Below, one piece after another: positions 6,417 to 14,747 of a DNA stretch of 38,209 nucleotides. The notes under the pieces are model-generated. The model did no database searches. It saw nothing but the letters and a program-made list of their open reading frames with translations, and had not been told where the DNA came from. Position 1 is the first letter of the stretch. The number at the start of each line of letters is the position of its first letter. A program made the position numbers and the translations under genes. The DNA comes from Streptosporangiaceae bacterium (GTDB lineage: Bacteria > Actinomycetota > Actinomycetes > Streptosporangiales > Streptosporangiaceae): positions 1-38,209 of the forward strand of contig JASHOL010000187.1 of the NCBI GenBank assembly GCA_030041135.1, given 5' to 3'.

Positions 6417-7743
6417 CCGGGTTTTGCCGACGCGGGACCTCGCGCCCAACTAGCTCGCCGACCAACTTGGGGTCGGCGATGACCCGACCGCGAAAACCGT
6501 ATCTGCCCCAGAACGGGCCGATGAAGTCGTCGATCCGCACCACGGCCCTGGTCAGCCCGTCGTGCGCGACCACGGCGTACTTGACGTCGTCCCAGGTCCC
6601 CGAGTACGGATTGATATTCCAGAAGAGCCGACATGAATTCAGCAGGTCCGCCGCTGGGATGCCGTCGTAATAGCCGTAACCGGGGCGGGCCTCGGTAGGG
6701 CTGCCACCCCAGGGTGACTCATCCCAGGTGTCCGGCTCGTCGACCCAGTCTCCCAGTGTGATCAGCATGACCTTGTGCCCATGCTGTGCCGACTCGCCAG
6801 CCTCGTCCGACAGCACCGCTGCCGCGCTGTCCAGGCCGGGCGATGCAGGCGCGGCAGGCTGAACGGCAGCGGCGTCGGGAGGCTTGTCATCTGGCAGCAG
6901 CAAGGTCACGAGCTCAGGCCGCCACTCGTCGGCGTCAGCATCCGGCTCGAATCGGACGGATATGCCGCCACTCTTCTCGCACAGTTTCCTGAGCTGATCC
7001 CGCATGAATTGCATTGTCATGCGCGAGGTCACGTCCACTGCATAGATGGACGCCCAGAGCCACAGGTAGCACAGGGTGGACGGGGATAGCTGCTCGCGCT
7101 TCACGGCAATCACGCCGTTGAGCAGCTCGCCGCCGGCCGACTCGACCCGGATCGGGGAGGATTCGCTGACGCCCAGCGCCGAGATCGGACCCGCCTTATC
7201 GAAGCTGAATGCGGCCACCCATACAGGCCAGGACAGGGCGTCGCGGGATGCTGACGCGACAAGCCCGGACAGCCATTCCTCGCGAGATCTCGCCTTCAGC
7301 TGCCCGGCGATGACGAAGAACGGGACCGGCGCACGGCGCGGGCTCGCCATGGCGGCGGCGGCAAGTGTCTTGGCGGTTTCACGGATGTCGCCGTCCTTGC
7401 TGAGATTGGACTTGACCTCCCCGGCCACGGTTATCCAGTCGATAGGCAGCAGGTTGTGCGACAAGGGCACGTGTGCTGAGTGGACGACGAGATCTAGCTG
7501 CTTGCGGTACATGTCATCCTCGGACGCAAGCAGCGCCGGGCGCACGCCATGGGTCGCCGGAATGAGTTTCTGGACGGTCGAGCAAACGCTGTCCTCGAAT
7601 TTGGCGCCCATCGTGCCGGCATGCTGCTCAAGGGCCCTGGCAGCCTCGAGCGCAAACTGAAAGGAAGCGTCGTAGCTCGCTAGCTCCTGCTCGAAGTGAG
7701 AGATCACAGCGTCCGGCCGGCCTGCCACGTCCCACCAATCCAT
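6397..7743 (-). CDS. Putative PD-(D/E)XK nuclease-like protein (DUF6602-type N-terminus) with a C-terminal reader-like domain
   Basis: This 448-residue cytoplasmic protein is not one I can name with confidence. Residues 40-125 follow the pattern of the DUF6602 family and of restriction-endonuclease-like folds: GAKFEDSV (46-53, Glu50), KQLDLVV (81-87, Asp84) and AGEVKSNLS (107-115, E109-x-K111). That is a D...E-x-K arrangement. A proline/alanine linker lies at 286-315. The C-terminal 110 residues contain SCRLFWNI, YAVVAHDGLTRAVVRID, GRYGFRGRV and LVGREVPRRQNPV. This resembles a PUA/EVE-like domain found at the ends of nucleases and restriction proteins. The gene stands alone; its end overlaps the DUF998 gene by 20 nt. 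A stand-alone, possibly modification-sensing nuclease is my inference. A structural protein with a dead nuclease fold is also possible. Confidence 0.72.
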   Translation of the reverse strand: MDWWDVAGRPDAVISHFEQELASYDASFQFALEAARALEQHAGTMGAKFEDSVCSTVQKLIPATHGVRPALLASEDDMYRKQLDLVVHSAHVPLSHNLLPIDWITVAGEVKSNLSKDGDIRETAKTLAAAAMASPRRAPVPFFVIAGQLKARSREEWLSGLVASASRDALSWPVWVAAFSFDKAGPISALGVSESSPIRVESAGGELLNGVIAVKREQLSPSTLCYLWLWASIYAVDVTSRMTMQFMRDQLRKLCEKSGGISVRFEPDADADEWRPELVTLLLPDDKPPDAAAVQPAAPASPGLDSAAAVLSDEAGESAQHGHKVMLITLGDWVDEPDTWDESPWGGSPTEARPGYGYYDGIPAADLLNSCRLFWNINPYSGTWDDVKYAVVAHDGLTRAVVRIDDFIGPFWGRYGFRGRVIADPKLVGELVGREVPRRQNPVTTLVL

Positions 7744-7855
7744 TACTTCTGTTATCGAACCGAGTTCAATGCTCGCATATCGCAGTCGCGGCGTGGCGCG
7801 CTTGCCGCCCTTGTTGCCTCGCTCTGGACGGGCGACTAGTTCCGGGGTTCACCGA

Positions 7856-7861
7856 TATCCT
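7856..7861 (+). promoter_or_regulatory. -10 element TATCCT upstream of the DinB-like gene
   Basis: TATCCT lies 6 nt before an in-frame GTG at 7868 and 75 nt before the ATG at 7937. It may give a leaderless product beginning at the GTG. Alternatively it gives a message with a 69-nt leader that is translated from 7937, which has a strong ribosome site. Confidence 0.5.
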
Positions 7862-7936
7862 CCAGACGTGACGCCGCCGGGCCGCGAGGACGAGCACGTC
7901 AAGTTGCTGCACCACGACAAGCACCCGGAGGGTGGC

Positions 7937-8455
7937 ATGACCAGCAGTCGTAATGAGGACGCCGAGGACCAGGCCCTCCTGGCCTTCCTCGCGGCCCAGC
8001 GTGACGCAGTGCTCGCCATCGTGGCGGGACTGGACGAGGACGCGTGGCATCGGCCGGTCGTGCCGTCGGGCTGGACGCCGGCCGGGATGGTCGAGCACCT
8101 GGGCGGCGCCGAGTGGCACTGGTTCCAGGGCGTCGTGGCCGGCAAGCACCCCGAGCCGGCACCTGGGGATGAGGACCTGAAACCTTATGACCGCACTGCA
8201 GCGTTCGTCACCGACGAGCCCTCCGCGGAGATCATCAAGTTTTACCGCGACCAGTGCGCGAGCTCAGATGCGGTGCTGGCGGTGACGCCCCTGTCGGCGC
8301 AGCCGCGTGGCAGGCACGGTGTCGCCGGAAAGGACGAACCTCCGGATGTGCGCTGGATCGTGCTGCACATGATCGAGGAGACCGCACGCCATGCCGGTCA
8401 CCTGGACATCGCCAGGGAGCTACTCGACGGCCAGACCAGGCTCGGGCCGCGCTAA
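7937..8455 (+). CDS. DinB/DUF664 family protein
   Basis: This 172-residue four-helix-bundle protein belongs to the DinB/YfiT/mycothiol-transferase-like superfamily. Typical features are WHRPVVPSGWTPAGMVEHLG (His in VEHL), EWHWF and the C-terminal EETARHAGHLDIARELLDG with two further histidines. The three His would bind one metal ion. Members transfer low-molecular-weight thiols or remain uncharacterised; the actinobacterial subgroup is often labelled DUF664. I chose ATG 7937 because GGAGGG stands four nt upstream. An in-frame GTG at 7868, six nt after a -10 hexamer, would add 23 residues that look unlike the family. Confidence 0.85.
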   Translation: MTSSRNEDAEDQALLAFLAAQRDAVLAIVAGLDEDAWHRPVVPSGWTPAGMVEHLGGAEWHWFQGVVAGKHPEPAPGDEDLKPYDRTAAFVTDEPSAEIIKFYRDQCASSDAVLAVTPLSAQPRGRHGVAGKDEPPDVRWIVLHMIEETARHAGHLDIARELLDGQTRLGPR

Positions 8456-8525
8456 CCGGCCTGAGGCCTTCCCCCGGCCAGGTCAAGGGTCTGTCGGCAG
8501 CTACATCGAAGTCAAAGCTTGTCAG

Positions 8526-8756
8526 CTAAGGTCTGCTGCCGTCGCACTCCTTGCCGTCCGTCCTTGGCTCGCCTGCCGGCTGACAGTCTCTCCACGCGTG
8601 CTTGACGACTCCATCGCTAACTACGACGCGCACGCGCCGACTGTCGACCATGGCGTCGACGACCATGCTGTCGAGAACCTCCAGGTAAAGACCCTCGCTG
8701 GCGGCGAGTTGCTCAGCCTCGCGCACCCTGAGGCCGACGAATGCACTGGCCTGCAT
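8526..8756 (-). CDS. Small I78-like (peptidase-inhibitor-family-like) protein
   Basis: This 76-residue protein has a core matching the I78 inhibitor fold. It shows FVGLRVREAEQLAASEG (6-22), an LEVLDSMVVDAMVDSRRVRV stretch and a closing VVSDGVVKHAWRD. I78 proteins are potato-inhibitor-like small folds with an exposed loop; bacterial members lacking a signal peptide are common in actinobacteria and their partners are mostly unknown. The start at ATG 8756 is chosen where family similarity begins. GGAG lies nine nt upstream. The frame opens to 8915, but that part is Cys/His-rich without similarity. A 22-residue charged tail (CQPAGEPRTDGKECDGSRP) is unusual. Confidence is moderate because the gene is short. 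Confidence 0.58.
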   Translation of the reverse strand: MQASAFVGLRVREAEQLAASEGLYLEVLDSMVVDAMVDSRRVRVVVSDGVVKHAWRDCQPAGEPRTDGKECDGSRP

Positions 8757-9126
8757 GTCTCGAATCTCCGGCTGGCCGATTAGGACGAAGCACCTATGTC
8801 CCGCGCGAGCGAAACATGAATGGAAGCGAGCGCTTGCACTATGTTGACTGCGAAGGCACGGAAGCTGGGTGCAACCGGTGGCGGCCTGATCAGGAAATGC
8901 GGATTGTGCGGGCACTGGCTTGTCGAAAGAGTTTCATCAATTGCAATGAGCAGGCCGTAGATCGTGACTTTCCCGTTGGAATTATAGCTATATGTCGGGC
9001 TTCCGCTATCACCGGGCTGCGCGACCCCGGAAGCGGCGATCAGGTACGGCCTTACCTAATCCGAACGGTGAGCCGCGTCAGGCCGGCGTGCGGGACCAGC
9101 GAGATACCAGCAGGCTGGAGCCGCGG
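8757..9126. other. Non-coding stretch upstream of polX
   Basis: A plus-strand frame here (from an ATG at 8817) has low third-position G/C and no recognisable family, so I do not call it. An A/T-rich island with the palindrome TATAGCTATA (8983-8992) stands out. TTGGAA precedes it by a few bases, so it may hold a promoter. Nothing else is evident. Confidence 0.4.
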
Positions 9127-9132
9127 CAGAAT
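9127..9132 (+). promoter_or_regulatory. -10-like element CAGAAT, six nt before the polX start
   Basis: CAGAAT is followed by GCTGCC and then the ATG at 9139, the same spacing as in other leaderless-looking genes of this window. The first base deviates from TANNNT, so support is moderate. It favours 9139 over the longer frame from 8992. Confidence 0.4.
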
Positions 9133-9138
9133 GCTGCC

Positions 9139-10872
9139 ATGCCCCAGGCCAACGACGCTGCCGCCGCCCTGCTGGACGAGTACGCCGACCTCTACGTCAT
9201 GACCGGCGGAGATCCCTTCAGGGCCCGCGTGTACGGCAAGGCCGCGCGTGCGATCGCCGCGTACCCGCAGGACATCTCCGAGCTGACGCCCGGCGACCTG
9301 CTGAAGATCGCCGGAGTCGGCAAGTCGATCGCCGGGAAGATATCCGAAATCACGACCACGGGCAGTTTCGCCGAACTCGACGACCTGCGCGCGGACATCC
9401 CCGACGGGGTCAGGCAGCTGACCCTGATCCCGGCGCTCGGCCCGCGGCGGGCCCTGCAGCTGTACAGGGAACTGCAGGTCAGCTCGCCCGAGCAGCTGCG
9501 TGAGGCGATCGAAGCCGGCCAGCTGAATGACCTGAAGGGATTCGGCAGCAAGAGCGCGGAGAAGCTGCTGCGCGGGATCGACCTGCTCGAGAGCGCCGGG
9601 CACAGGGTGCTGCTCAACGTCGCCGCTGACGCTGCGGCCAGCGTGATCGCGGTCGTCGGGGCGGTCCAGGAATGTCAGCGGATCGCGCCGGCGGGCTCAC
9701 TGCGCCGGGCCAGGGAGAGCATCGGCGACGTGGACGTGCTAGCCGCGGCGGACGACTCCGTTCCGCTCATGGACGCGCTGAAAGCCATGCCCGAGTCCGC
9801 TGAGATCATCGGCTCCGGCCCGACGAAGACCTCGGTCAGGACGAACGCCGGGCTGCAGGTGGACCTCCGGGTCGTAGGGCTGGACGTCTGGGGCGCGGCG
9901 TTGCAGTACTTCACCGGCTCGCAGGCGCACAACGTGCGGGTCCGCGAGATCGCGGTCCGCGGGAAGCTCAAGCTGTCCGAGTATGGCCTGTTCGAGGTCG
10001 AGAGCGGTGACCTGATCTGCTCGGAGACCGAGGAGGAGGTCTACGCGCGCCTCGGCATGCAGTGGATCCCGCCGACGCTGCGGGAAGACACAGGGGAGGT
10101 CGAGGCCGCGTTGCGCGGCGAGCTTCCGACGGTGGTGACAGAGACCGACGTCCGTGGCGACCTGCACTCGCACACCAACCTCACCGACGGCCAGGCCCCG
10201 CTGGAGGAGATGGTCGCCGCCGCCCGCGAGCGGTATGAGTACTACGCCATCACCGACCACGCGCCGAACCTGGTCATGCAGCGGATGACCGACGAGAAGA
10301 TGCTGGCCCAGCGGGAGCAGGTCCGCCGGCTCGGCGAGCGACTCGCGTCCGACGGAGGCCGCCCGCTGGTCCTGCTGCACGGCACCGAGCTCAACATCGG
10401 GCCGGACGGCAGCGTCGACTGGCCGGCTGACTTTCTCGCCGGCTTCGACATCTGCGTCGCCTCGGTGCACTCGCACTTCGACCAGCCCCGCGCCGAAATG
10501 ACCCGGCGGTTCGTCAGGGCCTGCGAGAACCCGCACGTCAACATCATCGGCCACCCGCTGACGCGCAAGATCGGGCGGCGACCGCCGGTCGAGGTGGACC
10601 TGGCCGAGCTGTACCGAGCCTGCGCCGAGACGGGGACGGCGCTGGAGATCAACGCGCACCCGGCCCGGCTCGACCTGCCGTCTGCGCACATCAGGGCGGC
10701 CCGCGACGCCGGGGTGAAGTTCGCGATCGACAGCGATGCGCACTCGCTGCGCGACCTCACCTACCTGCAGTACGGAGTCGCCACCGCACAGCGCGGCTGG
10801 CTCACACCGGAGGACGTAATCACGACCTGGCCGCTCCCCCGGCTGGCCCGGTTCCTGCGCAAGGCCGCCTAG
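9139..10872 (+). CDS. polX: DNA polymerase/3'-5' exonuclease PolX (pol beta fold plus PHP domain)
   Basis: This 577-residue bacterial family X polymerase fills short gaps in base-excision and end-joining repair. Helix-hairpin-helix segments lie at about 53-67 (LLKIAGVGKSIAGKI) and 130-145 (LKGFGSKSAEKLL). The palm has GSLRR (186-190) with the metal-binding pair in GDVDV (D197, D199) and a third Asp at D242 (VDLRVV). The C-terminal PHP nuclease domain has DLHSHTN (341-347), ITDHA (D373, H374), SVHSH (H443, H445), GHP (H472) and DSDAHS (D533, H535). Both catalytic centres look intact. The length is the normal full-length form. The gene stands alone, with a secreted-protein gene converging on it. 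Confidence 0.95.
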   Translation: MPQANDAAAALLDEYADLYVMTGGDPFRARVYGKAARAIAAYPQDISELTPGDLLKIAGVGKSIAGKISEITTTGSFAELDDLRADIPDGVRQLTLIPALGPRRALQLYRELQVSSPEQLREAIEAGQLNDLKGFGSKSAEKLLRGIDLLESAGHRVLLNVAADAAASVIAVVGAVQECQRIAPAGSLRRARESIGDVDVLAAADDSVPLMDALKAMPESAEIIGSGPTKTSVRTNAGLQVDLRVVGLDVWGAALQYFTGSQAHNVRVREIAVRGKLKLSEYGLFEVESGDLICSETEEEVYARLGMQWIPPTLREDTGEVEAALRGELPTVVTETDVRGDLHSHTNLTDGQAPLEEMVAAARERYEYYAITDHAPNLVMQRMTDEKMLAQREQVRRLGERLASDGGRPLVLLHGTELNIGPDGSVDWPADFLAGFDICVASVHSHFDQPRAEMTRRFVRACENPHVNIIGHPLTRKIGRRPPVEVDLAELYRACAETGTALEINAHPARLDLPSAHIRAARDAGVKFAIDSDAHSLRDLTYLQYGVATAQRGWLTPEDVITTWPLPRLARFLRKAA

Positions 10873-10912
10873 ACCCGGCACCGCTGGTGCATGCTCGGCG
10901 GGCTGGAGAGTC

Positions 10913-12034
10913 TTACGGAATCGGGCCGAAGACGGCGACGGCCGGCCGAGTGGCGGCACGGCTGCTGGCCTGGGTGTAGCCGAGACTCCAGTACGAGTCT
11001 GCGGTGCCTGGCACCTTCACGAATGCGGCGTTGACGCCGGTCCAGCTCTCAGTGAACGTGGAAGGCAGCCACTCTGCCAGCCACTTGCGTCCGGTCCAGT
11101 GGGCCTCGGAGCCGAGCCAGACGCCGCCGTGCCCATCTGCAACCGGCGCCGCGAAGGCAGGAACGCTTTCCGGGGCGGTGAGCTTCGTCCAGCTTCTCGG
11201 ATTCTGACGCAGCACATAGGTGCGCTCCAGGTTCGTCGTGTCCGAGCTGATCCAGACCTGCGAGCGTGACGCTGATGCGCCGAGGAATACGGCACCCTGA
11301 ACCTGCGGGATGGATCGGGCGACCCACTGGCTTCCTGACCAGCGGTACGCCGTCAGGTAGCCGGAGCCAGCTCCGGTGAGGCCGACTGCCCACAGGTTGC
11401 TGTCCGACGTGCCGGCCAGCGCGTACAGATAGGTGGTCAGCGGACGGGACTGCCAGCTGGTGCCGTTCCAGTGGTAGATGTTCTCCGTGCAACTGTACGA
11501 GCTGCAGTAGTTGTCGTTGGCGATCCAGACGTCGCTTGGGCCGAGGACAAGGAGCTGCAGGACTGGCCCGATCGGAAGTGCGTTGGTGTGCCAGCGCCTG
11601 CCGTTGTAGATGAACGCAGTGCTGTTGACGTTTGGCTTGGTGCTCTCGCCGATGACCCATACGTTCTTCGCCGATGACTCAGCAACCTGGTCGAAGATCA
11701 GTCCCTTGCTGCCAGGGATCGACACGGTACGCCAAGACCGGCCGTTCCAGTGCGCGGCCAGCGTGCCGGTCGGATTGGCCGCCGGGCCGGTGATGCCGAC
11801 CGCCCACGCGTCCTTCGGGCCTGACGAGGCGACCGCGTAAAACTGGCCCTGCGTGCGGGTCCAGACATGGTCAAGACGCCACTGATTCACGTTGCTGCGG
11901 GCTTGCGCAGCCTGCACCGCCGGGGCCGCGGCAATCACGCTCGCGGCGGCGGTCACGGCAACTGTTGCGGTGGCTACGGCAGCGGCCATGCCACGACCGA
12001 AAGCGCGGTGCTTCAACCGACGGCTCCAGAGCAT
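10913..12034 (-). CDS. Secreted beta-propeller-like repeat protein
   Basis: This 373-residue exported protein has an arginine/lysine-rich start, then a long Ala/Val hydrophobic core (about 16-43) ending in AVQAAQA, typical of a Sec signal peptide. The mature part repeats a unit of roughly 45-50 residues containing AVASSGPKDAWAVG..., then W-N-G-R-S-W. Variants are HWNGTSWQSR, YRWSGSQWVARSIP and HWTGRKW. These Trp-Gly-rich repeats look like blades of a Kelch/WD-type propeller. No catalytic motif is visible and I do not assign a function. I prefer ATG 12034 over the in-frame ATG 12049 because TTAGGGT sits 5-6 nt upstream, as in leaderless genes nearby. Confidence 0.8.
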   Translation of the reverse strand: MLWSRRLKHRAFGRGMAAAVATATVAVTAAASVIAAAPAVQAAQARSNVNQWRLDHVWTRTQGQFYAVASSGPKDAWAVGITGPAANPTGTLAAHWNGRSWRTVSIPGSKGLIFDQVAESSAKNVWVIGESTKPNVNSTAFIYNGRRWHTNALPIGPVLQLLVLGPSDVWIANDNYCSSYSCTENIYHWNGTSWQSRPLTTYLYALAGTSDSNLWAVGLTGAGSGYLTAYRWSGSQWVARSIPQVQGAVFLGASASRSQVWISSDTTNLERTYVLRQNPRSWTKLTAPESVPAFAAPVADGHGGVWLGSEAHWTGRKWLAEWLPSTFTESWTGVNAAFVKVPGTADSYWSLGYTQASSRAATRPAVAVFGPIP

Positions 12035-12039
12035 GACTG

Positions 12040-12045
12040 ACCCTA
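12040..12045 (-). promoter_or_regulatory. -10 element TAGGGT of the secreted propeller-like gene
   Basis: On the minus strand TAGGGT (12045-12040) ends 5 nt before the ATG at 12034. No ribosome site is present, which is consistent with a leaderless message and with a promoter inside the short gap after the methyltransferase gene. Confidence 0.4.
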
Positions 12046-12055
12046 ACACTGCACT

Positions 12056-12691
12056 TCACCTGGCGGTATCCCGCCGCAAAGTTAGCGACTGGAATTCGTG
12101 CCCCTCCTCCCGCGGCACCACGTGAAAGTCAACAATCTCGAAGAACTGCGAAGCGAACTGCTGGATCTGCGCGCTGGTGCGCAAGGAGAAGAACCGGGGC
12201 GGGACGTGATCATCATCGGCTAGCGGCCCCTCCCAGCCGTCCCCGCCGTAGGCGCCGAGGAAGAACAATCCGCGCGGCCGCAGCAGGTCACGGATCGCGG
12301 CCAGCACCTGGGGCAGCGCCGCGTTCGGCACGTGCAGCAGGCAGTTCAGCCCGTACACGGCATCGAACGACCCGGGCGCCAGAGAGGGCGAGGCGAAGTC
12401 CATCACCAGGGCGTTCAGGCCCCGAGCGCAGCAGATCGCGGCCATCGCTGGCGAGAGGTCGGTGGTCACAACATTCAGTCCGTGCTCGGCGAAGAACATG
12501 CTGTCCTGGCCGGTCCCTGCTCCTATCTCGAGCAGATCACGGCAGCGCTGCTGCTCCAGCCGCCGCAGGTACGCCGCCCGCTCGTCAAGCTTCCACGCTG
12601 CTTTGGCCCTGCGGGCACGCAGCTTGGCTGCGTCCTCGCCATAGGACGTCAGCAACTTGGCGCGGATCGACCCGTAGTCGCCGCTATCCAC
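12056..12691 (-). CDS. Class I SAM-dependent methyltransferase
   Basis: This 211-residue Rossmann-fold methyltransferase has motif I as LLEIGAGTGQDS (about 53-64), with an acidic residue after the second strand in VVTTDLSPAM. VMDF follows, then the motif IV-like SFDAVYGLNCLLHVP and the post-I block AAIRDLLRPRGLFFLGAYG. The architecture resembles small-molecule methyltransferases of the Methyltransf_11/25 type; the substrate is unknown. I chose the GTG at 12691 because a near-perfect ribosome site (AGGAGGTGA) ends five nt upstream; the frame extends to 12745 without support. It is transcribed leftward between the propeller-like gene and the phospholipase terminator. Confidence 0.88.
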   Translation of the reverse strand: MDSGDYGSIRAKLLTSYGEDAAKLRARRAKAAWKLDERAAYLRRLEQQRCRDLLEIGAGTGQDSMFFAEHGLNVVTTDLSPAMAAICCARGLNALVMDFASPSLAPGSFDAVYGLNCLLHVPNAALPQVLAAIRDLLRPRGLFFLGAYGGDGWEGPLADDDHVPPRFFSLRTSAQIQQFASQFFEIVDFHVVPREEGHEFQSLTLRRDTAR

Positions 12692-12755
12692 GGGCTCACC
12701 TCCTCGTTCCCTGGCAGTCTCCACCGATTCTGCCCGACTCCCCACGAAACGCCGT

Positions 12756-12789
12756 GGCCGCCCGGCTCCGCGAACGGAGCCGGGCGGCC
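12756..12789 (-). terminator. Strong hairpin, terminator of the phospholipase-type gene
   Basis: A perfect 15-bp stem (12756-12770 with 12775-12789) closes a CGAA tetraloop 23 nt beyond the stop of the leftward phosphoesterase gene. There is no U-tract on the minus strand, as is common for terminators in high-GC actinobacteria. It may also insulate the methyltransferase promoter. Confidence 0.8.
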
Positions 12790-12811
12790 AGAAAGGGTGA
12801 CCTGAGGGCGG

Positions 12812-14638
12812 TTACCTCCTCTTCGCCGGCTTCAGCTCGCCCCTGTTGCCGTACCAGTTGTCGCCGCTGACGACGGCGCCGGTGGTCGGGTTGAGAATGA
12901 CCGGGGTGAAGTGCGGCCTGACATTGAAGTCGAGCAGGCCGCCAGGTGCGTCGATGCTGCCGGAAGCAGCGTCGAACGAGCCAGGGATCCGCTCGCCGTG
13001 GAGCCAGTTGTCCTCGATGAACTTGATGATCGAGGCCGTGTCGGTCAGGTTGTTGCTGACATAGTTATCCCGCGTCCAGGGCGAGATCACGATGAACGGC
13101 AGCCGGTCGCCGTAGCCGCAGCGGTCCTCCGCGGAGCCGACGGTAATCGGAACCGAGGTGCAAACCGGGGTGTCGCCGACCGTCGAGTCGTCGGATCCGT
13201 TGACGACCGGCGGGATGGCGTGGTCGTACCAGCCGTCGGAGTCGTCGTAGGTGATGATGATCGCCGTGGACGGCCAGTACGGGGACTCCTCGATCGCGTT
13301 GACCGTGTTGACCACGAACTGCTGCTCAAGCTGCGGGTCGGAGTTCCCAGGGTGGGCGTTCTCGTACTTCGGCGGCTTCAGGAACGACACCGCGGGCAGC
13401 ATGGCGCCATCGGTGCCATCGAGCGCGTCGGTGAAGTACGAGATGTCGTACTGGTGGTTCGCCTGATCGGTGTAGCCGATCTGAGCCAGCGACGACGGCG
13501 GCAGGTGCGCCGGGTTTGATGTCGAGGCATAGAACTGGAACGGCTCGTGGTGCGGCACGTAGTCGACTTCCTCGGACACGTTCTGCCCGTCCGCGACGAG
13601 CTCGTGCTCTGAGTCGCAGACCGCGCCGCCGCTGTTGGTCGAGGTCGGCGCGAAGCCGCCCTGGAACCAGCCCCACGTGACGTGGTCGTTGTTGAGCAGG
13701 TTGCCGATGTTCTCCCCGGTCAGCTCGCCCTCGGGACTGGTGCTCGTGTGACTGTTGTCGGAGCACTGGTCGTAGTAGGGGTCGATGTCACCGTAGATGG
13801 TTGCGGTGCTGCTGCTGCCACCGGTGCCGTCGGCGGAAACCTCGCCCGACGCCGTGGTCACGACGCCAGGGGTGCTGGTGTCGTTCGCGTCGACCGCATT
13901 TCCCCCGCTGGTGTCACCGGAAACGAGGTTGATGGCGCCAGGTGACGACGGCCCGAAGTCGGTGTCGAAGTTGTTGTCGCTCATCGCGTAGTTCTGCGCG
14001 TAGTTCCACAGCGCGGTGACCGTGTTGCCGTCGAAGTAGTCCATGACGATGCCAGGCGGGCAGTACTCGGGGCCGCAGCCGTTCGACGGGGTCGACGCCT
14101 CGGTGTTCTGGACGAACATGTCCTGCTTGTTATTGTCGTCGGCCAGCTGTTCGGGAACGTCGTCGTGGTTGTTGCTTTCGGTCAGGGACTCCGACGGCGT
14201 CAGCCTTTGCGGGTTGTACTCATTCGGGTTGTCGGTCAGCAACGGCCCGATCGGTCCGGACGGCGTGATCTCGCTGTACAGGCCGTCCACTCTCTGCGTG
14301 CCCGGCTTGGCCACGAACGGGGTGCCGTCCGTGTTCGCCGCGTACGGGTAGGTGCCGAAGTAGTGGTCGAATGATTCGTTCTCGTCGAAGATCACCACTA
14401 GGTGCTTGATCGGCGTGGCCGTCCTGGTGTGGTCGTACAGGGTCCTCGAGACGGTCGCCGGGATGTGGTAACCGGGGAACTCCGCCGCGAGCCTGGACGC
14501 GAGCGTTTGGCTGGCGTTCGCGGCACCGACCGCAGTGGCGCCGAGCCCGATGCCTGCGCCCAAAATCACGGCCGCACCGACCGTGATGAAGGTCCGGGGC
14601 CGTTTGATCTGGCCCCAGGTAACTGGGCCTACGCCCAT
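12812..14638 (-). CDS. Exported phospholipase C / acid phosphatase family phosphoesterase
   Basis: This 608-residue protein belongs to the phosphoesterase family that includes bacterial non-haemolytic phospholipase C and AcpA. The N-terminus has RPRTF, then a hydrophobic segment (about 17-42) ending near GAANA, acting as signal or anchor. Family blocks are HLVVIFDENESFDHYFGTYP (79-98), the TDFGPSSPGAINLVSGDTSG region, AIIITYDDSDGWYDHAIPP, and YGDRLPFIVISPWTRDN followed by DTASIIKFIEDNW. The E-N-x-S-F and D-D-x-x-G-W-Y-D-H residues are the expected metal-binding and catalytic sites. It probably hydrolyses phosphate esters outside the membrane; the substrate is open. The start is fixed by AGGAGG seven nt upstream; the frame continues to 14668 without need. 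A Ser/Thr/Gly-rich insert in the middle is longer than usual. Confidence 0.9.
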   Translation of the reverse strand: MGVGPVTWGQIKRPRTFITVGAAVILGAGIGLGATAVGAANASQTLASRLAAEFPGYHIPATVSRTLYDHTRTATPIKHLVVIFDENESFDHYFGTYPYAANTDGTPFVAKPGTQRVDGLYSEITPSGPIGPLLTDNPNEYNPQRLTPSESLTESNNHDDVPEQLADDNNKQDMFVQNTEASTPSNGCGPEYCPPGIVMDYFDGNTVTALWNYAQNYAMSDNNFDTDFGPSSPGAINLVSGDTSGGNAVDANDTSTPGVVTTASGEVSADGTGGSSSTATIYGDIDPYYDQCSDNSHTSTSPEGELTGENIGNLLNNDHVTWGWFQGGFAPTSTNSGGAVCDSEHELVADGQNVSEEVDYVPHHEPFQFYASTSNPAHLPPSSLAQIGYTDQANHQYDISYFTDALDGTDGAMLPAVSFLKPPKYENAHPGNSDPQLEQQFVVNTVNAIEESPYWPSTAIIITYDDSDGWYDHAIPPVVNGSDDSTVGDTPVCTSVPITVGSAEDRCGYGDRLPFIVISPWTRDNYVSNNLTDTASIIKFIEDNWLHGERIPGSFDAASGSIDAPGGLLDFNVRPHFTPVILNPTTGAVVSGDNWYGNRGELKPAKRR

Positions 14639-14729
14639 GTCCCACCCTCCTGAGATCTGCGGAACCAATGTGAAGCGACAGGATCCGGGATGGCCGAAAA
14701 CGCCATGGTGACCGAAATGCCGCCGCGGG

Positions 14730-14747
14730 GGCGCACGCGCGTGCGCC
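14730..14747. repeat. 18-bp perfect palindrome upstream of the phospholipase-type gene
   Basis: GGCGCACGC followed directly by GCGTGCGCC forms a perfect two-fold symmetric site with no spacer, about 92 nt upstream of the leftward gene. The lack of a loop makes it a poor RNA hairpin and a better protein-binding site. An A/T-rich island at about 14760-14805 next to it is the likely promoter. Confidence 0.5.

Noticed and set aside
8817-9202. Plus-strand frame upstream of and overlapping polX
   Set aside because: Codon use is poor in third-position G/C before 9139, and beyond it the frame is a shadow of polX.
13682-13945. Val/Gly-rich plus-strand frames opposite the phosphoesterase gene
   Set aside because: They arise from the Thr/Ser/Gly-rich insert of the real minus-strand gene and have no start signals.
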